A stretch of DNA of 64,000 nucleotides from NCBI RefSeq assembly GCF_900177675.1, contig NZ_FXWM01000001.1, forward strand, positions 691,001 to 755,000. Reading direction: 5' to 3'. This DNA comes from Bacillus sp. OV166 (lineage in GTDB: Bacteria > Bacillota > Bacilli > Bacillales > Cytobacillaceae). Of this stretch, positions 43,087-52,102 are shown piece by piece. Below the pieces are notes generated by a model. It searched no databases, had not been told where the DNA came from, and saw only the letters and a list, made by a program, of their open reading frames with translations. Position 1 is the stretch's first letter. The number at the start of each line of letters is the position of its first letter. Position numbers and translations under genes: made by a program.

Positions 43087-44232
43087 ATGAAGATTACTTC
43101 CATTGAAATTAAACAGTATTTAAAACCACTGGAGCCGCCATTCAAAGCGGCATGGGACCCTCAGCCAAGGAAGAACTTTGCTTCAACTGTCGTTTACGTT
43201 CATACAGATGAAGGCATCACAGGAGTTGGCTCGGGCGATTTGTTAATGGGATTAGAAGGTCATGAGAATTTATTTATTGGGCATGATCCGTTTGCTATTG
43301 AACGACATGCACAGGTTATAGACAATATCAACTTCCATTATGGCCGCTGCTGGCCACTTGATTTAGCCCTTTGGGATTTAATGGGGAAAGCGACAGGGCA
43401 GCCTGTGTATAAATTACTAGGTGGCAAATCGAATAAAATTCTTGCTTACGCATCAACTGGTGAAATCGTAACTCCTGAAGAACGAGCTGAGCGTGCACTA
43501 CGATTTGTGGATCAAGGATTTAAGGCGATGAAAATTCGTTTTCATCACGAAGATGTAAAGGATGATATAAAAGTCGTTGAAGCTGTAAGAAAAGCCGTTG
43601 GCGATAAACTTGAGATTATGGTCGATGCTAACCAGGGATGGAAGATGCCATGGGACGTTGAATGTACATGGGATTTGAAAATGGCGTTTCAAGTAGCGAA
43701 AGAGCTGGAACAGTTAAATGTTTTCTGGCTTGAGGAGCCCCTCCCATCACACCAATTTGAATTAATGGCAAAATTGCGTGACATGGCTGGAATCCGCATT
43801 GCAGGTGGAGAAATGAATCGTAACTGGTACGATTTTAGAGAAATGAATAAAGTGAATGCTCTTGACGTATACCAACCAGATGTTGCCCTGTCAGGGGGAA
43901 TTACACAAGTGAAGAAAATTGCTGAGCTTGTACAGGGAAGCGGCGCATGGTTTAGTCCGCATACCTGGTCAAACGGAATCGGGTTACTTGCAAACCTGCA
44001 TCTTGCAGCAGCCGTTAGTCATTGTCCGTACTTGGAGTTCCCGTATGACCCGCCGGCATGGTCCACCGACCGTCGTGACTATATCCAAAAAGAACACTTA
44101 ATGATCGATTCTGAAGGTTATTTAGTTGCTCCTGAAAAACCTGGGCTAGGTATTGAATTAGATGAAGAGGCATTGAAAAAATATGAAATTAATCATTTTT
44201 ATGTTGGTGAAAGTTCGACCGTCATCGTTTAA
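43087..44232 (+). CDS. Enolase-superfamily enzyme, mandelate racemase-type
   Basis: 381 residues. The metal ligands Asp180 (VDANQGW), Glu216 (FWLEEPLP) and Glu242 (AGGEMN) and the His-Asp dyad Asp265/His292 (YQPDVALSGG, SPHTWSNG) match the MR subgroup. Lys149 of a K-x-R motif (MKIR) is a second base. Such enzymes dehydrate or racemise sugar acids or amino-acid derivatives. It is 23 bp after the transport lipoprotein, so it may act on the imported compound. No aldolase or dehydrogenase partner lies beside it. Confidence 0.88.
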   Translation: MKITSIEIKQYLKPLEPPFKAAWDPQPRKNFASTVVYVHTDEGITGVGSGDLLMGLEGHENLFIGHDPFAIERHAQVIDNINFHYGRCWPLDLALWDLMGKATGQPVYKLLGGKSNKILAYASTGEIVTPEERAERALRFVDQGFKAMKIRFHHEDVKDDIKVVEAVRKAVGDKLEIMVDANQGWKMPWDVECTWDLKMAFQVAKELEQLNVFWLEEPLPSHQFELMAKLRDMAGIRIAGGEMNRNWYDFREMNKVNALDVYQPDVALSGGITQVKKIAELVQGSGAWFSPHTWSNGIGLLANLHLAAAVSHCPYLEFPYDPPAWSTDRRDYIQKEHLMIDSEGYLVAPEKPGLGIELDEEALKKYEINHFYVGESSTVIV

Positions 44233-44335
44233 TAGGTGAATAATCTAGAAACAAGGAATCTTCCAGTGAATACAGGTAAAATCTGAATTTGCGGGGAGAT
44301 TCTTATCCTATAACAGAAAATATCGGGTGGAAAAT

Positions 44336-44857
44336 ATGTTATTGACAATATGCACAATCTTTTTACTGCAGATTTGTTATGTCTCGTTAATAACCATTCG
44401 CATGATCCTGACAGTAAAGGGCTACCGATATGTTGCTGCGGTTGTAAGTTGTATCGATATAATGATTTATGTGATTGGACTTAAGCTTGTCCTTGATAAC
44501 CTGGATAAACCCATAAACCTTTTAGTTTATTGTTTAAGTTATGGAATCGGTATCCTTATAGGAATAAAAATCGAAGAATGGCTGGCACTTGGATTCGTCA
44601 CTGTTCAGGTTACTACAAATGGAAATAATGCAGATATGGCTGCAGGGCTTCGTCAAAAAGGCTACGGTGTAACAGGCTGGCTGGCTGAGGGGTTGGAAGG
44701 TGAGAGGTTCATACTTACTATTATAATCGCCAGAAAGCTGCAATCCCGGTTATATCAAGATATATTATTAGCAGACCCGCAAGCTTTTATTGTCAGTTAC
44801 GAACCAAAGTACTTCAGGGGTGGTTTTTTAAAAAGCAACCGCTACAGGATAAGCTGA
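44336..44857 (+). CDS. DUF2179 / YebE-like membrane protein
   Basis: 173 residues with three membrane segments (about 2-20, 28-50, 55-80) and a cytosolic DUF2179-like C-terminal part (GLRQKGYGVTGWLAEG, ILTIIIARKLQSRL). The ATG at 44336 has GGTGG before it; a GTG at 44327 gives 176 residues. The function is unknown. It follows the enolase-type gene by 103 bp, possibly in the same transcript, and precedes a terminator. Confidence 0.88.
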   Translation: MLLTICTIFLLQICYVSLITIRMILTVKGYRYVAAVVSCIDIMIYVIGLKLVLDNLDKPINLLVYCLSYGIGILIGIKIEEWLALGFVTVQVTTNGNNADMAAGLRQKGYGVTGWLAEGLEGERFILTIIIARKLQSRLYQDILLADPQAFIVSYEPKYFRGGFLKSNRYRIS

Positions 44858-44900
44858 ATTCTTGTCTACTCTTAGAATACGAGAATTATAAACATGAAAA

Positions 44901-44926
44901 GAAGCCAGGCTTTTGAGCTTGGCTTC
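44901..44926. terminator. Bidirectional terminator between the DUF2179 gene and the MFS gene
   Basis: GAAGCCAGGC and GCTTGGCTTC form a stem with one G-T pair, flanked by AAAA and TTTT. Confidence 0.88.
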
Positions 44927-44980
44927 TTTTTATCTCTTGATTCATTTCGTTAATAAACCTTTTACTTAACGAAAGATCTT

Positions 44981-46330
44981 TTATTTCTTATTTTTAGTAT
45001 GACTTGCTTCACTAAGCGATAGTGACTTCGTTTCTGGAGCCCAGGCGTAGGATACGACAGCTCCGATAACAAGTACGACGGTGATTAAAAGCATAGTAGA
45101 TTGTACCCCTATATTGGCAATCCCTATTGGAAGTAAGAATGTACCAATCGCCGAACCAAATCGACTTACAGCCGTAGCAAGTCCAACTCCAGAAGAACGA
45201 ATTTCGGTCGGGAAACTTTCAGCAGGAAACACACCAACTAGATTACTAACAGCAGACATAATCAAAGTAAAGACCGCAAAAGAAAGAATCATCGGTACTT
45301 TGGCACCGCTAGGTAAAAAGCTGAGAAGAGCGAGTGTAATGATCAATACGATAAAAGAATTGATCAAAAATCCCCTTCGAGAAAATTTAATCGTGAACCA
45401 AATGCCAAGAAGTGCACCAACAATAAGAAGTCCATTTAATAGTAAATCTGTTCCAAACCCTTCGCTTAATCCGATTGCTTTCAAAATATCAGGCAGGAAC
45501 GTGTAAATAGCGAAATAAGGGATAACGAGACAAACAAAGAATATACAATTGAATGCAGTGCGTTTTCTTAATTCCTTACTAAATAATGTGGCAAAACTGT
45601 TTTTTACTTGCTTTGGTGCTTCATCATCAAGAACGATATTTGGACCGACATGTTTTTGGACAATGGCAAGTGCCTCTTCTTTTCGACCTTTATTAATGAG
45701 CCATCTAGGTGACTCAGGTGTACCCATTCGCGCGAATAATATAATGACAGCTGGAATAGCTGATGAGGCTAACATCCATCGCCAAGCATCAGGAGAAGAA
45801 TCAGTGAATAATATTCCAATCAAGTTTGCTGCTACATAACCAAACGTCCAGATGACGCTAAATGACCCTAATAATACTCCGCGATGTTTACGAGGCGAAA
45901 ATTCAGCCAGCATCGTATGCCCAACGCTGTAATCGCCGCCAAGCCCAATGCCAAGCAAAATTCTGCATAAGGCAAGTTCTAAAGGGCTGGTAACAAAAAA
46001 CTGTAAAACAGATGCAGCCGTTATGACGATAAAACTGAATACAAAGATCTTCTGCCTGCCTACATAATCAGATACCCATCCTAAAACGAGGCTGCCTAGG
46101 AAAAGACCAATGAGAGCAGAGCTTCCAATGAGCCCGACCCAGAAAGGGGATAAGTGCATTTGCGGTGTCAGCAATGAAAGGGCAAATCCGATAATACCTA
46201 AAATATATCCGTCAGTGAAATGAGCACCGAATGTCAGACCCGCAATTTTGATATGAAATTTGTTTAAGGGAGCGTCATCTAACTTAATTGTATTTCTATT
46301 ATTGGTACTTACCATCTTTAAATTTTCCAA
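44981..46330 (-). CDS. MFS transporter, aromatic/organic acid symporter group
   Basis: 449 residues, about 12 membrane segments. GWVSDYVGRQKIFVF (loop 2-3) and GIGLGGDYSVGHTMLAEFSPRKHRG match the sugar/aromatic-acid symporter branch. It has a GGAGGAGG ribosome-binding site before the TTG at 46330. It lies upstream-oriented from the same IclR regulator that probably controls the operon at 47590 and shares its operator pattern. It may import the substrate of those enzymes. Confidence 0.9.
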   Translation of the reverse strand: MENLKMVSTNNRNTIKLDDAPLNKFHIKIAGLTFGAHFTDGYILGIIGFALSLLTPQMHLSPFWVGLIGSSALIGLFLGSLVLGWVSDYVGRQKIFVFSFIVITAASVLQFFVTSPLELALCRILLGIGLGGDYSVGHTMLAEFSPRKHRGVLLGSFSVIWTFGYVAANLIGILFTDSSPDAWRWMLASSAIPAVIILFARMGTPESPRWLINKGRKEEALAIVQKHVGPNIVLDDEAPKQVKNSFATLFSKELRKRTAFNCIFFVCLVIPYFAIYTFLPDILKAIGLSEGFGTDLLLNGLLIVGALLGIWFTIKFSRRGFLINSFIVLIITLALLSFLPSGAKVPMILSFAVFTLIMSAVSNLVGVFPAESFPTEIRSSGVGLATAVSRFGSAIGTFLLPIGIANIGVQSTMLLITVVLVIGAVVSYAWAPETKSLSLSEASHTKNKK

Positions 46331-46445
46331 AGTAAAACCTCCTCCATAATTTGTTCCGCCTTAAGGATACTTATAGCCTAATCTACATGTATGAAACTGC
46401 TTATAGAGGAAAGCGATTTCATTTTGGGTGAAACAAGGATTGTTC

Positions 46446-46476
46446 TTATTGTGAACTTATTGTCCATTATGTGAAT
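46446..46476. promoter_or_regulatory. Candidate IclR operator upstream of the MFS gene
   Basis: TTGTGAAC (46449-46456) and TATGTGAAT (46468-46476) lie 20 bp apart. The same GTGAAC pair with 20-bp spacing occurs upstream of the aspartase-like operon. Confidence 0.55.
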
Positions 46477-46552
46477 GTTATTTAATTATTATCTATTATT
46501 TTAGTTATTGTCAAACCATTTTTTTAATTTGTTGTAGAATCGATTACACACA

Positions 46553-46592
46553 AAAAAAGAGGATAGCATCGTAAAATGTTATCCTCTTTTTT
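46553..46592 (-). terminator. Terminator after iclR
   Basis: GAGGATAGCAT and ATGTTATCCTC form an 11-bp stem (one G-T pair) flanked by A and T runs. Confidence 0.9.
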
Positions 46593-46614
46593 TTTATCCA
46601 AATGTTTTTTTAGA

Positions 46615-47412
46615 TTAGTCTAACTGTTCTTCGATCTTTTTTGCTGCTTCCAGCATTCGATTACGTAATGCCAAAGTGGCTTCCTCTGGCAGGCGGAAAC
46701 TTGGGCCGCCGACCGTAACAAATGCGACTAAATTCTTCTTCTTATCGAAGATAGGAGCTGAAATCGCATTTTCACTTTCATCTAGTTCGCCAATCGCTGT
46801 TCCCACCTTTTGAACACGGATATTAAGCAGTTCCTTACGCAGTTCTTCGGGATCTGTAATTGTATACTTGGAATACGATTTAAGCGGCTGCTCTAAAAAA
46901 ATATCCAACTCCTTCTCGGACAGCAAGCTTAACCATATTTTTCCGTTAGATGTGCAATGTAAAGGTGAAATCGTATTGGAATAGTCTCTTAATCTTACAC
47001 TATGATCGGTGTCTATTTGATCAATCGTAAGTGTTCCGTCATACTTCGGAACACTAAGCAGGACAGTTTCACCGATTTCACCTTTTAGTTCTTCCAATGT
47101 CCGGTAGGCCCTTCGTTTGAGTGACCCGTATGGATCACCAGTTTGCGTACTCAAAATATGAATGGCATATCCGAGTTGATACCCCTTTGATACAGGGTCT
47201 TTTTCAACAAATCCTTGATTTTCGAGACTTCCGATCAAACGCCAAGCTGTGGTACGGTTCAAATCCGCTTGTTTGGCCAGATCGCCCACCGAAATGGGTG
47301 TCGCACTTTCCCCAATCAGCTTTAGGAGCATCAACGCACGGTCAACGGCTTGTACAGAAGAACTATCTTTATTTATCGATTGTTTTGATGTGATTTGATT
47401 ATTATTTTCCAT
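46615..47412 (-). CDS. IclR-family transcriptional regulator
   Basis: 265 residues. N-terminal winged HTH (SVQAVDRALMLLKLIG, ISVGDLAKQADLNRTTAWRL) and the IclR effector domain (ILSTQTGDPYGSL, LHCTSNGKIWLSLL, AISAPIFDKKKNLVAFVTVG). It is divergent from the aspartase-like operon and convergent with nothing near. No ribosome-binding site precedes the ATG, and the -10 box lies 6 bp upstream, so the transcript may be leaderless. Confidence 0.92.
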   Translation of the reverse strand: MENNNQITSKQSINKDSSSVQAVDRALMLLKLIGESATPISVGDLAKQADLNRTTAWRLIGSLENQGFVEKDPVSKGYQLGYAIHILSTQTGDPYGSLKRRAYRTLEELKGEIGETVLLSVPKYDGTLTIDQIDTDHSVRLRDYSNTISPLHCTSNGKIWLSLLSEKELDIFLEQPLKSYSKYTITDPEELRKELLNIRVQKVGTAIGELDESENAISAPIFDKKKNLVAFVTVGGPSFRLPEEATLALRNRMLEAAKKIEEQLD

Positions 47413-47418
47413 GTTTTT

Positions 47419-47449
47419 ATTATATCGTAATCAAATCATTAAATGTCAA
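47419..47449 (-). promoter_or_regulatory. iclR promoter close to its start codon
   Basis: On the minus strand, TTGACA (47444-47449) and TATAAT (47419-47424) are 19 bp apart; GATATA gives 17 bp. The ATG at 47412 begins only 6 bases after the -10 box, and no Shine-Dalgarno is present. Confidence 0.55.
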
Positions 47450-47482
47450 TTCACCCTTTCCGAAAAAATTTTGAAAATTGTA

Positions 47483-47555
47483 TTGATTCCTATTTTTTTC
47501 GGTCGTATAATAACTGTAAGTTCTTTATGTGAACATTACGTTCGTAATGTGAACA
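47483..47555 (+). promoter_or_regulatory. Promoter and IclR-type operator of the aspartase-like operon
   Basis: TTGATT (47483-47488), 17 bp, TATAAT (47506-47511). Downstream, ATGTGAACA occurs at 47527 and 47547 (20 bp apart), with CATTACGTTCGTAATG as a palindrome between them (47534-47549). The site covers the start of the transcript, so it would repress. Confidence 0.7.
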
Positions 47556-47589
47556 AATTAATGATCGCAATCTTCATGGAATAGAGGCT

Positions 47590-48975
47590 ATGGAGATGAT
47601 GATGCATTTTGCTTTTATAAGTATGGTAGGAGGGATTTCAATTAGCCAGGAAAACCAGGTTGGAACACGGACAGAAGTAGACAACTTCGGTAAAATTACG
47701 ATTCCTCAATTTGCTTTATACGGAATTCAAACCGTTCGAACGGTACAAAATCTTTCCTTTTCGGGCCAGCCATTAAAAAATTATCCCGAATATATCATGG
47801 CTTTAGCGCTGGTGAAAAAAGCGGCAGCGCTGGCGAATCTTGAAGCCAATGTTTTCGATGACTCTATTGGAAACGCTATTTTAAATGCTTGTGGTCAATT
47901 AATACAAGGGAATTACCAGGACCAGTTCATTGTCGATATTCTGCATGGCGGCGGTGGTATCGGTACAAATATGAATGTAAATGAAGTGTTAGCAAATTTA
48001 GCTAATCAAACTTTAGGAGGTTCTCTAGGCACCTACATGTCAGTTCATCCCGTAGACCATGTAAATGCTTCTCAATCGACTTCGGATGTATGCCATACAG
48101 CTATTCGTCTCGCGATTGTCCGTTGTTTTGATCAATTAGATCAAGAGTTGATAAAAATGGCTAACATCCTTGAGAAAAAATCTCAAGAGTTTATGGGCAT
48201 AACGACAATCTCCAGAACGTGTTTACAGGATGCAATGAGAGTACAGCTTGGAGAAGTCTTCAGTGGATATGCAGCTTTACTGAAAAGGCGCCACCGTTCA
48301 TTAAAGGAAGCAGTCCTGTCATTACTTAACGTTAACCTAGGCGGGACCGTTATTGGAAACGGCGTTGGAGCACCTGAAAAATATAGAGCGGTAATCATGG
48401 AGAAGCTCCGTGAAGTATCGCAAATGAATGTGACCTTACGTAACAATTTATTTGATGCTGCACAAAACATCGATGACTTAGCACATGTGTCAAAGGAAAT
48501 CAGCTTATTAGCAACATCACTCATCAAAGTGGCGAAGGATTTAAGATTGCTTTCATCCGGACCCGAAGCAGGATTTTCTGAAATTACTTTGCCATCTGTT
48601 CAGGCTGGTTCTTCCTTTTTTCCAGGAAAAGTGAATCCAGTTATCCCTGAAACCATGATACAAAGCTGTTTTCAAGTCCTCGGGTGTGACCGCGCTGTTC
48701 AAGCAGCACTAGAACATGGTGAGCTTGACTTAAATGTCTTTGAAGGTTTAGCAGGTGCCAATATCTTAAACGGATTACATATGCTGGCGAACTCTGCTCA
48801 TTCCTTTACAGAAAGATGCCTTAAGGATATCACGCCGAATGAAGAAAGATGTGAATCACTCTCAAATACCTTGATTCCGGTTGTCGTGGAATTGAAGGAG
48901 CGAATGGGGTATTCGGCCGTTTCAAAATTAATGAAAGAACATGATCGTGAATCTATCAAAAACTTACTAGAATAA
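47590..48975 (+). CDS. Aspartase/fumarase-superfamily lyase, divergent
   Basis: Up to 461 residues of the aspartase/fumarase family, with the SS-loop AGSSFFPGKVNPVIPE (catalytic Ser region) and the C-terminal NVFEGL segment retained. Two active-site motifs differ from aspartase: SQSTNDV is SQSTSDV, and GRTHLQDA is SRTCLQDA, so the His that helps bind the carboxylate is Cys. The substrate is therefore probably not plain aspartate. Several starts are possible: ATG at 47590 or 47602 has weak signals, and AGGAGGG lies before an ATT at 47641. It begins an operon with ALDH and ADH genes. Confidence 0.85.
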   Translation: MEMMMHFAFISMVGGISISQENQVGTRTEVDNFGKITIPQFALYGIQTVRTVQNLSFSGQPLKNYPEYIMALALVKKAAALANLEANVFDDSIGNAILNACGQLIQGNYQDQFIVDILHGGGGIGTNMNVNEVLANLANQTLGGSLGTYMSVHPVDHVNASQSTSDVCHTAIRLAIVRCFDQLDQELIKMANILEKKSQEFMGITTISRTCLQDAMRVQLGEVFSGYAALLKRRHRSLKEAVLSLLNVNLGGTVIGNGVGAPEKYRAVIMEKLREVSQMNVTLRNNLFDAAQNIDDLAHVSKEISLLATSLIKVAKDLRLLSSGPEAGFSEITLPSVQAGSSFFPGKVNPVIPETMIQSCFQVLGCDRAVQAALEHGELDLNVFEGLAGANILNGLHMLANSAHSFTERCLKDITPNEERCESLSNTLIPVVVELKERMGYSAVSKLMKEHDRESIKNLLE

Positions 48976-48989
48976 TGGAGGTATGGATC

Positions 48990-50510
48990 GTGACCTTAGA
49001 AACCAAGCATTTTGAGGGCATTGAACAGCCCAAATTACAGTGGGCCCATGAATGGCTTAAAACTACGAAAAATCTCTATATCAATGGCGAATGGGTAGAC
49101 AGTTCTGGAGATAAAGTAATCGATTCTATCAATCCAGCGAATGGAGGAGCTATCGGGAATTTCCATTGTGCGGAAGAGCAAGATGTAGATGCGGCCATCC
49201 AAGCAGCAAGGATTGCTTTCACACAGGGTCCATGGAAAGAGATGAGCCGCAAGGATAGAGGAAAGGCTTTACGGAAAATTAGCGCACTTATCCATGAACA
49301 TCATGCGGAGCTTGCCACATTAGAGGCTCTTGATAACGGAAAATTATATAAAGAAGCGTACAACGATGATGTGCAAGAAGCAGCAGACTTATTCGAATAT
49401 TACGCAGGCTGGACAGATAAATATTACGGCGAAAACAATCCAGTAGAAGGCAATTTCTTAAGTGTCACAACAAGGGACCCTATCGGTGTATGCGGGCAAA
49501 TTGTGCCATTTAACTTCCCGATTCAAATGGCTGTTTTAAAACTAGCACCTGCCTTAGCGATGGGGAACACGGTCATCTTAAAGCCAGCTGATAAAACTTC
49601 TTTTTCCGCGATTCGATTATTCGAAATCATTGACGAAGCTGGAGTATTACCAAAGGGTGTTATTAACCTGGTCTTAGGTGATGGTACGGTTGGTTCTTAT
49701 ATTAGCCGTCATATGGACATTGATAAACTATCATTCACAGGCAGTACACATGTCGGAAAACAATTAATCCGAGACTCAGCTGATAGCAATTTAAAACCAG
49801 TCACATTAGAACTGGGCGGTAAGTCGCCGAACATTATTTTTAGTGATTTCCCAAATTTAGATGCCGCTATTGAGCGTTCTTTTTACGGATTATTTACCCA
49901 TAAGGGTGAAAAATGTTCAGCACCGACCCGGTTATTTGCGCAACGTGAAATCTATGATGAAGTGGTCGAGAAAATAGCGGAGTACGCGAAAAATTATAAG
50001 TGCGGTGATCCGTTTGATCCTGCCAGTGATCAAGGGGCGCAGGTATCCAAGCAGCATATGGAATCCATATTAAATTACATTGAGAGCGGTAAAAATCAAG
50101 GTGCACGTATCGTCGCCGGTGGAAAACGGGACACAACGGGTGACAATGCGAAAGGCTATTTTGTCGAACCGACGATTTTTGCCGATGTGGATAATAACAT
50201 GAAAATTGCACAGGAAGAGATTTTTGGGCCTGTTCTATCCATCATTCCATTCGATACAGAAGAAGAAGTAATCAAGATGGCCAACGATACGATTTATGGT
50301 CTTGGAGCAGGGCTGTGGACCGGAGATACTTCCCGTGCTCATCGTGTAGCCAATCAGCTTGAAGCGGGCATGGTCTTCGTCAATCGATATGGATGCTATG
50401 ATTTTGCCAGTCCATTTGGAGGATTAAAGCAAAGCGGCTGGGGCAAAGAGTATGCGATTCATTCATTACAAGCATTTACAAAATCAAAAGCCATTTGGTT
50501 TGCATATTAA
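48990..50510 (+). CDS. Aldehyde dehydrogenase (NAD(P)+)
   Basis: About 506 residues of the ALDH family. FNFPIQMAVLKLAPALAMGN, LTLELGGKSPNIIF-type LELGGKSPNII, the catalytic Cys in KGEKCSAPTR, and EEIFGPVLS are present. The Glu of the second catalytic segment lies in LELGG. It resembles betaine or general aliphatic aldehyde dehydrogenases. GGAGG is spaced for the GTG at 48990; the frame also has an ATG at 48975 that overlaps the previous stop. It sits between the lyase and ADH genes. Confidence 0.92.
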   Translation: MTLETKHFEGIEQPKLQWAHEWLKTTKNLYINGEWVDSSGDKVIDSINPANGGAIGNFHCAEEQDVDAAIQAARIAFTQGPWKEMSRKDRGKALRKISALIHEHHAELATLEALDNGKLYKEAYNDDVQEAADLFEYYAGWTDKYYGENNPVEGNFLSVTTRDPIGVCGQIVPFNFPIQMAVLKLAPALAMGNTVILKPADKTSFSAIRLFEIIDEAGVLPKGVINLVLGDGTVGSYISRHMDIDKLSFTGSTHVGKQLIRDSADSNLKPVTLELGGKSPNIIFSDFPNLDAAIERSFYGLFTHKGEKCSAPTRLFAQREIYDEVVEKIAEYAKNYKCGDPFDPASDQGAQVSKQHMESILNYIESGKNQGARIVAGGKRDTTGDNAKGYFVEPTIFADVDNNMKIAQEEIFGPVLSIIPFDTEEEVIKMANDTIYGLGAGLWTGDTSRAHRVANQLEAGMVFVNRYGCYDFASPFGGLKQSGWGKEYAIHSLQAFTKSKAIWFAY

Positions 50511-50537
50511 AAATTCACCAGAAAGAGGGAAAAGACA

Positions 50538-51653
50538 ATGAAAATGAACGCAGCAGTAATGACTGAAATCGGCGAACCTTTATCCATTCAACAAGTGGAA
50601 CTTAGTGAACCAAAAGCGAATGAAGTTCTAGTGAAAATTAAAGCAACGGGTGTGTGCCACAGTGATTTAAACTCTTTAAATGATCCGACTACGCCGACAC
50701 CAACGATTCTTGGACATGAGGGAGCGGGAATTGTTGAAGCCGTTGGGGCTAATGTCACCAACGTCAAAGTAGGCGATAAAGTAGCTTTAAGCTGGGTTCC
50801 ATATTGCGGGACATGTGAGTTTTGTGTGACCGGGGAAGTTCACTTATGCGAATCTGCATTTGGTCCAATGTTTGAAGGAACGCTGTTAGATGGTACTACC
50901 AGATTGAGCCAAAATGGAGAAAGAGTCTATCACAATTCTTTATTATCCACTTTTGCAGAGTATTCAGTTGTTCCGGAAATGTCATGTATAAAGCTGCCGG
51001 ATGAAATGCCTTTGGCACAAGCTTCCTTGATTGGATGCGGCGTTGCAACAGGCTATGGGGCAGCAGTGAATGCGGCAGGTGTGACACCTGGCTCTACCGT
51101 CGCGATCTTCGGCATTGGCGGAGTGGGCGTAAATGCGATTCAAGGAGCGCGTATTGCTGGTGCTTCTAAAATTATTGCTTGTGACGTAAAACCTGCTAAT
51201 TTGGACATTGCCAAACAGTTTGGCGCAACCCATACAATCAATTCCTCTGAAGTTGATGTAGAAGCAGCACTAAAAGAACTGACAAATGGCGTTGGAGTTC
51301 ATTTTGCAATCGATTGTTCAGGTCATACCGTTGCGACAGAAAGTGCATGGAAGAGTACTAGAAAAGGTGGAACTGTCGTTGTGGTTGGAGCGTTCAATCC
51401 TGAAAAAACGTTAAATATTCCAGCGGGAGGATTCCATCGAGTCGGAAAAGTATTGAAAGGAAGCTTTTACGGTAATGCAAAACCATTCCGTGACTTCCCA
51501 ATCATTGCTCAAATGTATTTAGATGGAAAATTCAAATTGGATGATCTCGTGTTGGATCGGATTGCATTAGAAAATATTAATCAAGCATTTGATTCTTTCC
51601 ATGACTGCAATTGTGTAAATGTAGGAAGAGCAGTTATCGAATTTAACAATTAA
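50538..51653 (+). CDS. Zinc-dependent alcohol dehydrogenase
   Basis: 371 residues of the class III-like zinc MDR group. Catalytic-zinc ligands (GVCHSDL, GHEGAG) and the structural-zinc cluster CGTCEFCVTGEVHLC are visible, and GIGGVGVNAIQGARIAGA is the NAD-binding motif. It probably oxidises an alcohol to the aldehyde used by the previous gene product, or the reverse. A decayed copy of its C-terminus lies at 29350-29524. The gene is the last of the operon, before a terminator. Confidence 0.94.
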   Translation: MKMNAAVMTEIGEPLSIQQVELSEPKANEVLVKIKATGVCHSDLNSLNDPTTPTPTILGHEGAGIVEAVGANVTNVKVGDKVALSWVPYCGTCEFCVTGEVHLCESAFGPMFEGTLLDGTTRLSQNGERVYHNSLLSTFAEYSVVPEMSCIKLPDEMPLAQASLIGCGVATGYGAAVNAAGVTPGSTVAIFGIGGVGVNAIQGARIAGASKIIACDVKPANLDIAKQFGATHTINSSEVDVEAALKELTNGVGVHFAIDCSGHTVATESAWKSTRKGGTVVVVGAFNPEKTLNIPAGGFHRVGKVLKGSFYGNAKPFRDFPIIAQMYLDGKFKLDDLVLDRIALENINQAFDSFHDCNCVNVGRAVIEFNN

Positions 51654-51679
51654 TTATTATAAAAAGCCACTCAAATGGA

Positions 51680-51715
51680 GGGTGTTAAAATTGAGGATTG
51701 TCAATTTAAACACCC
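51680..51715 (+). terminator. Terminator after the ADH gene
   Basis: GGGTGTTAAAATTG and CAATTTAAACACCC form a stem with one mismatch, followed by TTTTTTT. Confidence 0.9.
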
Positions 51716-51721
51716 TTTTTT

Positions 51722-51998
51722 TGGTGTAGCTATTACAGAAATTTTCAAAAGAGAAGTTCATGCAAGAGCGAAGTCAATTTTATTTGTTGCTCAGTTAATA
51801 GGGTCGGCTCTCACTTTATACTTTACTGGTTTAAAAGCAGATACTTGGGGCTGGCGCGTTATGTTTTATAATATCGGAGGCGTTGGTCTTGTTGTAACTC
51901 TATTATTAACTAAATATTACAAACCGCCAAAAGTGATACAAACAGTACAAGATTGTAATAACATTCCCAAAATACTAATGAAGGGGATTTTAATGTAA
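51722..51998 (+). pseudogene. MFS transporter fragment
   Basis: About 90 residues reading VAITEIFKREVHARAKSILF, then VAQLIGSALTLYFTGLKAD and WGWRVMFYNIGGVG: one loop and a pair of membrane segments from the middle of an MFS transporter. There is no start, no N-terminal half, and it directly follows a terminator. It is a remnant of a deleted gene. Confidence 0.75.
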
Positions 51999-52102
51999 AA
52001 TCAAAAGACATTATGGTAACCATAACATTATTTTATTGATATTCAGCACTATACTAATATGCACCAGTCCAAAAAAATTTGATAGTATGGAGAGCAACTA
52101 TT

